Positions 37,244 through 45,525 of a stretch of DNA of 64,000 nt are shown here, in pieces (positions within the stretch are counted from its first letter, which is position 1; each line of letters opens with the position of its first letter). Below the pieces are notes generated by a model. That model had not been told where the DNA came from. It saw only the letters and a list, made by a program, of their open reading frames with translations, and did not search any database. A program made the translations under genes and the position numbers. Origin of the DNA: Collinsella sp. AM34-10 (GTDB lineage Bacteria; Actinomycetota; Coriobacteriia; Coriobacteriales; Coriobacteriaceae); assembly GCF_003469185.1 (NCBI RefSeq), contig NZ_QSIL01000008.1, positions 1-64,000 on the forward strand, read 5' to 3'.

Positions 37244-37690
37244 ATGCAACGCATACTGTTTATCTGCCATGGCAACATCTGTCGCTCGACGATGGCTGAG
37301 TCGGTGTTTACCGAGCTGGTGCGGCGCGCCGGGCGCGCGGGCGAGTTTGTCATTGACTCCGCTGCGACCTCGACCGAGGAGATCGGCAACCCGCCACACC
37401 ACGGTACCGTTGCCAAGCTGCGCGAGGTCGGGATTCCCGTCGTCGCACATCGTGCACGTCAGGTGCGTCGCGCGGAGTATGGCGACTGGGACCACATTGT
37501 CTATATGGACGACGAGAACGCGCGTGGCCTGCGTCGCATCTTTGGCGACGACCCCGACGGCAAGATTACGCGCATGCTCGATTGGACCGAGCGCCCCGGC
37601 GACGTGGCCGACCCCTGGTACACCGGCAATTTCGATGCCACCTACCGCGACGTACTCGACGGCTGCACCGCTATGCTCGAGCAGCTGTAG
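37244..37690 (+). CDS. Low-molecular-weight protein-tyrosine phosphatase
   Basis: The active-site loop CHGNICRS (Cys8 to Arg14) is at the N-terminus, and the general-acid Asp is in DVADPWYTG near residue 125. The length of 148 residues is typical. In bacteria these cytoplasmic phosphatases act on tyrosine kinases of capsule synthesis or on phosphoarginine. No kinase or capsule gene is nearby. It starts 33 bp after the first DUF4143 gene, so the two may share a transcript. Confidence 0.92.
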   Translation: MQRILFICHGNICRSTMAESVFTELVRRAGRAGEFVIDSAATSTEEIGNPPHHGTVAKLREVGIPVVAHRARQVRRAEYGDWDHIVYMDDENARGLRRIFGDDPDGKITRMLDWTERPGDVADPWYTGNFDATYRDVLDGCTAMLEQL

Positions 37691-37736
37691 GCAATCGAGG
37701 TCGCGGGCCACGCCTTTGTCACATCCGGGACTAGCC

Positions 37737-39098
37737 CTAGACCGGCTTGACCTCCAGCTTTATCCCCTCGGCGCAGGAGTCGCCCAAAACATCCGAAAGG
37801 GCCCAGGTCGCATATAGCGGCAAATAGAGAACCGCTCCGTTGCGCTCAACGTTGCCTCTCGAGAAAACAATCCCGAGCCTTACGCCATATTCAGCCGTAT
37901 CAAGCACATGACCGAGCGCAGCGTGCGCGTGGTAATAGGAGCCCGATTTAACCTCGATCGGAACAGCCGTCCCATCCGGTCCATCGACCACAAAGTCCAC
38001 TTCACCGCGCTTTTTTGTCTGATAGTAGTAAAGCTGGCGATTTTGGGCAGCCAGCTGCTGGGCCACCACGTTTTCGTAAATGCCGCCCAGATTGGGCTCC
38101 TTGCTATCAAGATACGCCGCTTGGGCGACTCCGACGGGGTAGCGCGCCATCAACATGCCCGTATCCGATTGATATAGCTTGAACTGCGATGGCCGTGCCG
38201 TCTTGAGCAAGGGCGATTTTGGCTCGGTTACGATATCGGCTTTGAGAGCAACGCCGGCATCGACAAGCCATACAAAATCTCGCTGATACTTCTCGTAGTG
38301 AGCCTTGGGGTCAATGGAATTGAGCACGAAGCGCTTGTTTTCGCCCTCGAGCATAATAGGGAGCTGATCGTAAATGCTCTGCACCTGAAGGGCTCGCCCG
38401 CTTGCATACTTGGAGATATCCCGCCGGTACTGTTCGTTGAGCTCTGACTGTAGCTGACGAACAGAGGCAAGGTCGCCCTGCGTGTCAAGGAAACGCTGCA
38501 CGACCTCCGGCATTCCGCCGACAACGGTATAGGTCCTGAAGTTTGCCATCATCGCGTCATGAATGTAATCAGGAACGGGCCTCTCGCTGATACACGCGTC
38601 ACGTATCGTTTGGCGAGCCCCCTCGCTCACCCCGGTTGCCCAGCAAAACTCCTCAAAATCGAGCGGGAACATCCTAAGCTCGTGGACATACCCCACGGGA
38701 TAGGACCTGACGCCCTTGAACTGAGTCCCGAGCATTGACCCCGAAAACGCCCAGCGGCACCTCCCGTCCTCAACAAGGAACTTTGCCATCGTCATGATGT
38801 CGGGGGCCTCTTGGACCTCATCGATAAACACGAGCGTTTTGCCTGGCGCAATCGACTTTCCCGAAAGAAGCGTCACCCTGCTGATGAAATCATCGGCATT
38901 CCGCGCCTCGAGAAGAGCATCTTTTGCCTGGCGGTTTTCCATGAGGTTAAGCTCGATGTAGGTTGCATGGTTGGCTTTGCCAAATGCGCGAATCGAATAG
39001 CTTTTGCCAATCTGGCGAGAACCCGTAATGAACAAGGCCTTTTGCTCGGAAGACTTCAGCCAACGCTCCAGCTCTGCCGCTATTTTCCTGCGCAGCAT
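37737..39098 (-). CDS. Second AAA ATPase with DUF4143 / nuclease-like domain
   Basis: This protein of about 453 residues has the same plan as the one at 35.8 kb: Walker A GSRQIGKS at residues 26-33, Walker B LVFIDEVQ, FPLDFEEFCWATG, and the C-terminal nuclease-like pattern EVDFVVDGPDG...VPIEVKSG. Sequence identity to the first copy seems low outside the motifs, so this is not a recent duplication. The start at 39098 follows GGGGAG. Three direct repeats lie just upstream and differ from those of the first gene. Confidence 0.85.
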   Translation of the reverse strand: MLRRKIAAELERWLKSSEQKALFITGSRQIGKSYSIRAFGKANHATYIELNLMENRQAKDALLEARNADDFISRVTLLSGKSIAPGKTLVFIDEVQEAPDIMTMAKFLVEDGRCRWAFSGSMLGTQFKGVRSYPVGYVHELRMFPLDFEEFCWATGVSEGARQTIRDACISERPVPDYIHDAMMANFRTYTVVGGMPEVVQRFLDTQGDLASVRQLQSELNEQYRRDISKYASGRALQVQSIYDQLPIMLEGENKRFVLNSIDPKAHYEKYQRDFVWLVDAGVALKADIVTEPKSPLLKTARPSQFKLYQSDTGMLMARYPVGVAQAAYLDSKEPNLGGIYENVVAQQLAAQNRQLYYYQTKKRGEVDFVVDGPDGTAVPIEVKSGSYYHAHAALGHVLDTAEYGVRLGIVFSRGNVERNGAVLYLPLYATWALSDVLGDSCAEGIKLEVKPV

Positions 39099-39115
39099 AG
39101 GCTCTCCCCTCGGTG

Positions 39116-39204
39116 TCATCAAATGAAATGCAAAGTTTTATACGCTTGATTATCGATGAAACGCAGAATTTTTAGAACCTAAAATCTGATGAAATGCAGA
39201 GATT
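39116..39204 (-). promoter_or_regulatory. Three direct repeats before the second DUF4143 ATPase gene
   Basis: On the minus strand three boxes follow one another: ATCTCTGCATTTCATCAGAT (39204-39182 region), AATTCTGCGTTTCATCGATA (39173-39151) and AACTTTGCATTTCATTTGAT (39138-39116). The shared core is TTTGCATTTCATY, and the spacing is 31-35 bases. They end 18 bp before the start codon and would cover any promoter there. Confidence 0.75.
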
Positions 39205-39240
39205 TGAGATTATAAGCAAAAAGAAGGGACACCACCCGCG

Positions 39241-39273
39241 AATGTGACAAAAGAACTGTCCCTTTGTCACATT
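39241..39273 (-). repeat. Family B palindromic repeat, copy B4
   Basis: This is a near-perfect palindrome AATGTGACAAA...TTTGTCACATT with one arm altered (GAAC for GGAC). It begins 9 bp past the stop of the TIGR04076-type gene. Confidence 0.78.
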
Positions 39274-39281
39274 GCGCTCAG

Positions 39282-39611
39282 CTACTCGTCGACGACCTCG
39301 GCAAGCCAAACGTTCAGCGTATCGACCTCGGGGCAGCAGAACTTTGCCGTACCGGGCTCGTTGCCAGGCACGGTTCCGCCGTAGCGCAGGATATCGATAT
39401 AGGGAAAGCCCACATGGCAGGCCATGGCGCACATCTTGCCGCGGTCTCGGTCGAAGTCAAAGACATCGCCCGGCTTATGACCATGGTGGCAGCGACACGC
39501 ACCCAGCTGGTCCACGCAGCTCACGCGGATACGCGGACGCTTGCCCCGCGGCGCACCGAACGGCTTGCTCTCGCCCGCAGGCTTGACGCCGCCCTCGCCG
39601 GCGTTACTCAT
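39282..39611 (-). CDS. TIGR04076-like small cysteine-rich protein
   Basis: This 109-residue protein has conserved-looking cysteine and glycine positions (RVSCVDQLGACRCHHGHKPG, FDRDRGKMCAMACHVGFPYI, KFCCPEVD) that match my memory of the TIGR04076 family of unknown function. The start at 39611 overlaps the last codons of the pyridoxal kinase gene by 8 bases (ATGAGTAA), so translation is probably coupled. The cysteine spacing suggests metal binding, which is inference. Confidence 0.6.
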   Translation of the reverse strand: MSNAGEGGVKPAGESKPFGAPRGKRPRIRVSCVDQLGACRCHHGHKPGDVFDFDRDRGKMCAMACHVGFPYIDILRYGGTVPGNEPGTAKFCCPEVDTLNVWLAEVVDE

Positions 39612-40428
39612 GGTCAATCACATCCAGGCAGGCCTCGATGGGAAGGCCGGCCGACTTGTCCTCTTGGTCGGCATTGCGCTCGATAAGCTCGGCCACCACA
39701 CGCATAGCGTCGGTCGTCGCACGTTGCAGGCTCCAGCCGGCCATAACGCGACCCACGAGCACCGACGAGAACGTATCGCCCGTGCCCGGGAAATACACCG
39801 GGATCAGCTCAAAGGGAATCGTAAAGTACTCTCCCGCCACATGGTCGTAGCCGATAACGGCACTCGCCCCGTCGACCTTTGCGCTCGTGATGACCACCGA
39901 CTTGGCGCCCAACGCGAGCATGGCATCCACGAGCGTACGAGCCTCGTCGGCCGTAATCTGCTCGGCCATAGGCGTATCGGTGAGCAGACACGCCTCGGTA
40001 TAGTTGGGCACCGCGTAGTCGGCGCACTCGACCAGGCTGCGCATAAGGCCGATGGTCGACTCGGGCACGCCAGCGTAGAGCCTGCCGTTGTCGGCCATGA
40101 TGGGGTCGACGAACACTTTGGTGCCCTTTTGCGCGCGGCGGTGGCAAAAGTCCGAGATGATGCGCGCCTCTTCTTCGGTCACGATAAAGCCGGTCGAGAT
40201 GGCGTCGAATTCAAAGCCGAGTTCCTCCCAGATGGCGAGGCTCTGGCGGACATACTCCGTGGTGTCGTGGATGTAGAACTTGGGGTAGTTGAGCGTATCG
40301 GATACGAGGGCCGTCGGCAGGTTGTGGATGCGATAGCCCATGTGCGACAGCACCGGCAGCATGGCAGAAAGCGCGACCTTGCCGTAACCGCACATATCGT
40401 TGATCAGCAGCAGCTGAGTGTTCTTCAT
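39604..40428 (-). CDS. Pyridoxal/pyridoxamine kinase
   Basis: This 274-residue ribokinase-fold enzyme phosphorylates B6 vitamers. Typical parts are LLINDMCGYGKVALSAMLPVL near the N-terminus, DPIMADNGRLYAG near 113 (divalent metal and ATP site), and the catalytic Asp region FPGTGDTFSSVLVGRVM near 215. The motif order suits PdxY/PdxK. The start at 40428 follows AAGGGGG; a longer frame upstream has no homology. It heads a two-gene unit with the TIGR04076-like gene. Confidence 0.88.
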   Translation of the reverse strand: MKNTQLLLINDMCGYGKVALSAMLPVLSHMGYRIHNLPTALVSDTLNYPKFYIHDTTEYVRQSLAIWEELGFEFDAISTGFIVTEEEARIISDFCHRRAQKGTKVFVDPIMADNGRLYAGVPESTIGLMRSLVECADYAVPNYTEACLLTDTPMAEQITADEARTLVDAMLALGAKSVVITSAKVDGASAVIGYDHVAGEYFTIPFELIPVYFPGTGDTFSSVLVGRVMAGWSLQRATTDAMRVVAELIERNADQEDKSAGLPIEACLDVIDHE

Positions 40429-40609
40429 GAGTGTCCCCCTTGGGTCGGGTGCGACGCGACGGCGCCACAGTGCGACTAAGTGTAGCGCAGGGGACGTTGC
40501 AAGCGGGCGCAGGCGCCGAGGAGGGCACATTGTTGCGGAAAGGTTACGGAAATGGGAGGCAAAATCGCGGCGGTAGCGGCACAGTAGCTGCCATCTATTT
40601 ACTACCATT

Positions 40610-40765
40610 CCAAAACTATGCCGGATTACTACGATAAACCGTCAGCTTCCAACCACAACGAATTGCACTCCGGAAAAACCGCAGGTAGACAGCTTGTGAT
40701 TATACGAAAAACAATGCCGAGGTCTGATATTTCGAATTCATCGTAGTAATCCGGCATAGTTTTGG
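40610..40765. repeat. Family C inverted-repeat element, copy C1
   Basis: A perfect 26-bp terminal inverted repeat (40610-40635 and 40740-40765, containing GCCGGATTACTACGAT) encloses 104 bp. The interior shares AAAACCGCAGGTAGACAGCT with copy C2 at 46.8 kb. There is no reading frame of note. It looks like a small non-autonomous mobile element, but no target-site duplication is obvious. Confidence 0.75.
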
Positions 40766-40871
40766 ACAAAGCAACTTCGAAAGGGTGTCACCGCAGCCCA
40801 AAATGATTCGTTTTCCTCCGTCCCCCACGGATCACTCAAATGCCAACCGAGGCAGCGCTGCAGATTGAGGA

Positions 40872-41023
40872 CGGACAGCGAAAGCGTTCCTAAGCGAGCA
40901 AGGTGACGTGAAAGAGGAGGGCATAGGCCTTGTGGCCATGCCCGACGATTGAACGCCAGATTGCCGCTTAGGAACGTTTGCAACGTCGAGCGGTTACGGC
41001 GTTTGGCAAAACGCCGTAACTTA
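40872..41023 (-). repeat. Family A structured element, copy A5
   Basis: The outer helix GCGTTCCTAAGCG / CGCTTAGGAACG is entirely different in sequence from A1-A4 but fully paired. The second helix is TGaCGT/ACGcCA with an A-C mismatch, and the apical hairpin is GGCC-ACAA-GGCC. The first hairpin (GTTACGGCGTTT) is as in A1. On the minus strand the element starts TTAAGTTAC, but no gene ends there. It is the only copy not next to a stop codon, and it lies about 100 bp upstream of the divergent marR gene. Confidence 0.83.
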
Positions 41024-41121
41024 ATAAGTTTGGTACCTTGACATTCATTTCTCATGCTCCTAGATTGGTTAGGCACAAAACAATTCCACTACCTAACTAA
41101 AGAAAGGAGCAACACTAATTC

Positions 41122-41628
41122 ATGTGCGATGAACCTCTTAACCTTTGTTCGCACGAGCCCGGCGGCGACCCGTCACAGCCGGCGGATGTACCCGAAGCGG
41201 TCAGTGCCGAAGACAAACTCGCCAAGCGCATCCTGAGCGGCCTGGGTTTTTGCGGCCATTACATGCATTTTCATGGCGGAGGCGTGTCCGGCAAGGCGCC
41301 CATCATCTGCCTGCTGGCCAAGCAGCCCGGCGGCGAGATGTCGCAGCAGGAACTCGGCATGCACTTTGACCTCAAGCCGGGGTCGCTTTCCGAGATCCTG
41401 TCCAAGCTCGAGGTCAACGGCCTCATCGAGCGCAGCCGTAACCCCAAGGATCGACGGCAACTCACCATTCGCCTGACCGAAACCGGCCGGGAAAACGCCC
41501 GCATCGACCAGGCGGCCCGCATCCGCTTTAGAGAACGGGCCTTTAGTGCCCTCACTCACGACGAGCGCGAGCAGCTCGCCGAAATGCTCGAGAAAATCCG
41601 TGTAACCTGGGAGGAACTGGATGATTAA
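41122..41628 (+). CDS. MarR family transcriptional regulator
   Basis: This 168-residue winged-helix protein has a MarR core (KAPIICLLAKQPGGEMSQQEL, LKPGSLSEILSKLEVNGLIE, NPKDRRQLTIRLTETG) after a 45-residue extension. MarR proteins are dimeric repressors released by small ligands. It overlaps the following ABC exporter gene by 8 bases, so it probably autoregulates the operon. The start at 41122 has AAGGAGC about 12 bases upstream, which is somewhat distant. Confidence 0.88.
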   Translation: MCDEPLNLCSHEPGGDPSQPADVPEAVSAEDKLAKRILSGLGFCGHYMHFHGGGVSGKAPIICLLAKQPGGEMSQQELGMHFDLKPGSLSEILSKLEVNGLIERSRNPKDRRQLTIRLTETGRENARIDQAARIRFRERAFSALTHDEREQLAEMLEKIRVTWEELDD

Positions 41629-43435
41629 AACCCTCATGGGCAGCATCCGCGACTATATGAAAGTCGCTGTTGCCACGCCATTGCTCGTGCTTGGCGAGGT
41701 GCTCTGCGAGGTGCTAATTCCATTTATCACCGCCAACCTGATCGACGCCATCAAAGACGGTGCCACCGTAGCCGAGATGCTTCCCACCGCAGGCTTTTTG
41801 GTGCTCATCGCACTGACGTCGCTTGCTTTTGGTGCCGCTGCCGGCGTCACCTGCAGCCATGCGAGCTGCGGCTTCGCCAAGAACCTGCGTCACGACCTGT
41901 TCTACAAGATCCAGACGTTCAGCTTTGCCAACATCGATGAGTTCTCGAGCTCCTCGCTCGTCACGCGTCTGACCACTGACATCAACAACGTTCAGCAGGC
42001 CTTTATGATGATCATCCGTATCGCCGTGCGCGCGCCGCTGGTCTTGATCTTCGCTTTTACCATGGCATTTATCATGGGCGGCAGCGTCGCCATGGTCTAC
42101 CTGGTCATCATTCCGCTGCTGGGCTTTGGACTGTTCTTTATCATCTTTAAGGTACGCCCCATCTTCTCGCGCGTGTTCCACAAGTACGACGCCCTTAACG
42201 AGTCCGTCGAGGAAAACGTCACCGGCATGCGCGTGGTCAAGAGCTATGTGCGCGAAGACTTTGAGAAGGAGAAGTTCGCCACCGCCGCGCGCGACGTCCA
42301 GATGGACTTCACCCGCGCCGAGAAGCTGCTCGCCTTTAACAACCCCATGATGAACATCTGCGTCAACGGCGCATTTGTCGTCATCATCTACCTGGGATCC
42401 AAGCTCATCATCACGAGCCAGGGCACGCTGTTCGACGTGGGCCAGCTCTCCTCGATCTTTACCTATGGCTTCGCGATCCTCATGAGCCTGATGCAGCTGT
42501 CGATGATCTTTGTCATGGTGACCATGGCCGACGAATCGGCGCACCGCATTACCGAGGTGCTGGCCGCCGAGCCCACGATCGCCGATCCCGCCGAGCCCGT
42601 GCTCGAGGTTACCGACGGTTCCATCGACTTTGACCACGTGAGCTTTAAGTATTCCGCGCATGCAAAGCGCCAGGCGCTCGACGATATCGACCTGCACATT
42701 AAGAGCGGCGAAACCATCGGCATCATCGGCGGTACCGGCTCGGCCAAGTCCACGCTCGTTAACCTCATCGCCCGCCTGTACGACGCCACCGAGGGCACCG
42801 TGCGCGTGGGCGGCATGGACGTGCGCGACTACGACTTGGACGCCCTGCGCCACCAGGTGGCCATGGTGCTGCAGAAAAACGTACTGTTTAGCGGCACCAT
42901 TGCCGAAAACCTGCGCTGGGGCGACCCGAACGCCACCGACGAGGAAGTCCGCGAGGCGGCACATCTGGCCTGCGCCGATGAGTTTGTCGATGGCTTCCCC
43001 AAGGGTTATGACACCTGGATCGAGCAGGGCGGCTCCAATGTTTCCGGCGGTCAGAAGCAGCGCCTGTGCATTGCGCGTGCCCTGCTGCGTCGCCCCAAGA
43101 TCTTGATCCTGGACGACTCCACCAGCGCCGTCGACACCAAGACCGACGCCAAGATCCGCGCAGGGTTGGCAAGCTATCTGCCCAACACGACCAAGCTCAT
43201 CATCGCCCAGCGCATCAGCTCCGTGCAGGACGCAGACCGCATCATCGTCATGGAGGGTGGCCGCATCGCGCAAATCGGCAACCATGACGAGCTGCTCAAG
43301 ACAAGCGAGATCTACCGCGAGACCTTTACCTCGCAAAACAAGATGTCTGCCGAGGGCGAAGGGGCCGTCGAGGCCGACACCGAGGCATCCGCAACGCAAG
43401 CCCAGACCCAGGAAGGAGGCGAGGCACATGAGTAA
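41621..43435 (+). CDS. Heterodimeric ABC exporter subunit with degenerate ATP site
   Basis: This 604-residue half-transporter has six membrane helices and a C-terminal ATPase. Walker A is GGTGSAKST near residue 370, and the signature SGGQKQRLCIARAL is canonical. The Walker B is followed by Asp (LILDDSTSA, not DEATSA) and the switch His is Gln (IIAQRIS), so this ATPase site is catalytically weak, as in one half of TM287/288 or BmrCD. The partner gene starts within its last codons. Function is probably drug, lipid or peptide export. Confidence 0.92.
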   Translation: MIKTLMGSIRDYMKVAVATPLLVLGEVLCEVLIPFITANLIDAIKDGATVAEMLPTAGFLVLIALTSLAFGAAAGVTCSHASCGFAKNLRHDLFYKIQTFSFANIDEFSSSSLVTRLTTDINNVQQAFMMIIRIAVRAPLVLIFAFTMAFIMGGSVAMVYLVIIPLLGFGLFFIIFKVRPIFSRVFHKYDALNESVEENVTGMRVVKSYVREDFEKEKFATAARDVQMDFTRAEKLLAFNNPMMNICVNGAFVVIIYLGSKLIITSQGTLFDVGQLSSIFTYGFAILMSLMQLSMIFVMVTMADESAHRITEVLAAEPTIADPAEPVLEVTDGSIDFDHVSFKYSAHAKRQALDDIDLHIKSGETIGIIGGTGSAKSTLVNLIARLYDATEGTVRVGGMDVRDYDLDALRHQVAMVLQKNVLFSGTIAENLRWGDPNATDEEVREAAHLACADEFVDGFPKGYDTWIEQGGSNVSGGQKQRLCIARALLRRPKILILDDSTSAVDTKTDAKIRAGLASYLPNTTKLIIAQRISSVQDADRIIVMEGGRIAQIGNHDELLKTSEIYRETFTSQNKMSAEGEGAVEADTEASATQAQTQEGGEAHE

Positions 43436-45347
43436 GGCAACGACCGCCGAGCGCGCACTCAACCGCAAGGGCGGCACCATGTCGCGCCTCATCAAGACGC
43501 TCTTTGGCTTCTACCCCGTGCTTTTGCCCCTCGTCGTTGTCGGCGTGGTGCTCTGCGCCATCATCAACTCCATCGGTGCGACCTTCCTTCAGAGCGCTCT
43601 GCAGATTATTAGCGAATCGTGGCAGTCGGGCGATTGGGAAGCCGCACAGCCCAAGATCGCACAGCTCGTGACCACCCTCGCCTGCATCTACGGCGTCGGC
43701 ATCCTGTCCTCGCTCTTCTGGAACCGCGCCATGGCCATCGTCACGCAGGGCTCGCTCGAGAAGCTGCGCGAGAAGATGTTCAACCGCATGCAGGACCTGC
43801 CGATTCGCTACTTCGACACGCACCAGCGCGGCGACATCATGAGCCACTACACCAACGACATCGACACGCTGCGCCAGATGATCAGTCAGTCGCTGCCCAA
43901 CCTGCTCATGACGACCATCGTCATCGTCACGGTGTTCTTTATCATGCTGTACTACAGCGTGTGGATGTGCCTGGTCATTGTGGCCGGCGTCGCCTTTATG
44001 ACCTTTATGACCAAGCTGCTCGGCTCCAACTCCGCGCGTTTCTTTATTGCGCAGCAGACCGAGCTCGGCGTGGTCGAGGGCCATATCGAGGAAGTCATGA
44101 ACGGCCAGAAGGTCGTCAAGGCATTCTGCCACGAGTCTGCCGCCGAGGCCGATTTTGACGAGCGCAACGAAAAGCTCTTCGAGGTTTCCCAGAAGGCCAA
44201 CATGTACGCCAACATCCTCATGCCCATCCTTATGAACCTGGGCAACCTGCTCTACGTGCTGGTGGCCCTTGCCGGCGGCATTTTCCTGGCGCTGGGCGTG
44301 CCTAACCTGAGCATCTCGGGCATGGCGTTGTCCATCGCCGTCGTGGTGCCGTTCCTCAACATGACCAAGCAGTTCTGCGGACAGATCGGCCAGATCTCGC
44401 AGCAGATCAACGCCGTGGTCATGGGCCTCGCCGGCGCCGACCGTATCTTTGAGCTCATCGACGAGAAGCCCGAGGCCGATGAAGGCTACGTGACGCTTGT
44501 CAACGCGCAGGTGAACCCCGATACCTGGCAGCTCGAGGAGGCCGACCACCATACCGGCATGTGGGCATGGAAACATCCGCACCGCGCAACCGGCGAGATC
44601 GAGTACGTGCCACTGCGCGGCGACCTGGTCATGGACAACGTCGACTTTGGCTACACGCCCGACCACGAGGTGCTGCACGGCGTGTCCGTGTTTGCCAAGC
44701 CGGGCCAGAAGGTCGCGTTTGTCGGCGCCACCGGTGCCGGTAAGACGACCATCACCAACCTCATCAACCGCTTCTATGACATTGCCGACGGCAAGATCCG
44801 CTACGACGGCATTAACGTCAACAAGATCCGTAAGGCCGATCTGCGCCGCTCACTGGGCGTCGTGCTGCAGGACGTAAACCTGTTCACCGGCACCGTGATG
44901 GATAACATCCGCTACGGCAACCTGGACGCTACCGACGAGGAGTGCATCGCGGCGGCCAAGCTCGCGGGCGCCGACGACTTCATCACCCGCCTGCCCGACG
45001 GCTACGACACCATGCTCACCGGCAACGGCGCGCAGCTGTCGCAGGGCCAGCGCCAGTTGATCTCGATCGCACGCGCCGCCGTCGCCGATCCGCCGGCGAT
45101 GATCTTGGACGAGGCCACATCGAGCATTGATACCCGCACCGAGGCTATCGTGCAAGCGGGTATGGACAAGCTCATGGAGGGGCGCACGACGTTTGTCATC
45201 GCGCATCGCCTGTCCACCGTGCGCAACTCCGACGCGATCATCTGCCTGGACCACGGCCGCATCATCGAGCGCGGCAACCACGACGAGCTAATCGCCAAGC
45301 GCGGATATTACTATCAGCTCTATACCGGAGCGTTTGAGCTGGAGTAG
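43428..45347 (+). CDS. Heterodimeric ABC exporter subunit with canonical ATP site
   Basis: This is the 639-residue partner half. Walker A is GATGAGKTT, Walker B MILDEATSS with the catalytic Glu, and the switch His is in VIAHRLS, all canonical. The signature reads LSQGQRQLISIARA. The N-terminus has six membrane helices. Before the ATPase it has a 45-residue insertion (about 350-400, PDTWQLEEADHHTGMWAWKH). The start at 43428 follows GGAAGGAGG and overlaps the first subunit by 8 bases, consistent with a fixed 1:1 ratio. Confidence 0.92.
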   Translation: MSKATTAERALNRKGGTMSRLIKTLFGFYPVLLPLVVVGVVLCAIINSIGATFLQSALQIISESWQSGDWEAAQPKIAQLVTTLACIYGVGILSSLFWNRAMAIVTQGSLEKLREKMFNRMQDLPIRYFDTHQRGDIMSHYTNDIDTLRQMISQSLPNLLMTTIVIVTVFFIMLYYSVWMCLVIVAGVAFMTFMTKLLGSNSARFFIAQQTELGVVEGHIEEVMNGQKVVKAFCHESAAEADFDERNEKLFEVSQKANMYANILMPILMNLGNLLYVLVALAGGIFLALGVPNLSISGMALSIAVVVPFLNMTKQFCGQIGQISQQINAVVMGLAGADRIFELIDEKPEADEGYVTLVNAQVNPDTWQLEEADHHTGMWAWKHPHRATGEIEYVPLRGDLVMDNVDFGYTPDHEVLHGVSVFAKPGQKVAFVGATGAGKTTITNLINRFYDIADGKIRYDGINVNKIRKADLRRSLGVVLQDVNLFTGTVMDNIRYGNLDATDEECIAAAKLAGADDFITRLPDGYDTMLTGNGAQLSQGQRQLISIARAAVADPPAMILDEATSSIDTRTEAIVQAGMDKLMEGRTTFVIAHRLSTVRNSDAIICLDHGRIIERGNHDELIAKRGYYYQLYTGAFELE

Positions 45348-45470
45348 TTCGGCTCGCCGAGATGGCCGATTTGCCGCTCATTCGTCGGGCACGACCCTAA
45401 TCAATGCCCTCCTCTTTCGCGGTAAATCGACTCATCTCAACGACCCAAACACGATGCGCCGCAACGAATA

Positions 45471-45507
45471 AAGCCTCCGCAGCCACACGAGCCGCGGAGG
45501 CTTTTCT
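45471..45507. terminator. Bidirectional terminator between the ABC exporter and the GGDEF gene
   Basis: AGCCTCCGC (45472-45480) pairs with GCGGAGGCT (45494-45502). TTTT follows on the plus strand and TTTATT on the minus strand, so it can serve both convergent genes. Confidence 0.85.
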
Positions 45508-45525
45508 ATACCTTCTATTACGGGC

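Noticed and set aside
28115..39273. Dispersed B and D repeats considered as a CRISPR array
   Set aside because: They are single copies kilobases apart, palindromic and at gene ends, with no regular spacers and no cas genes.
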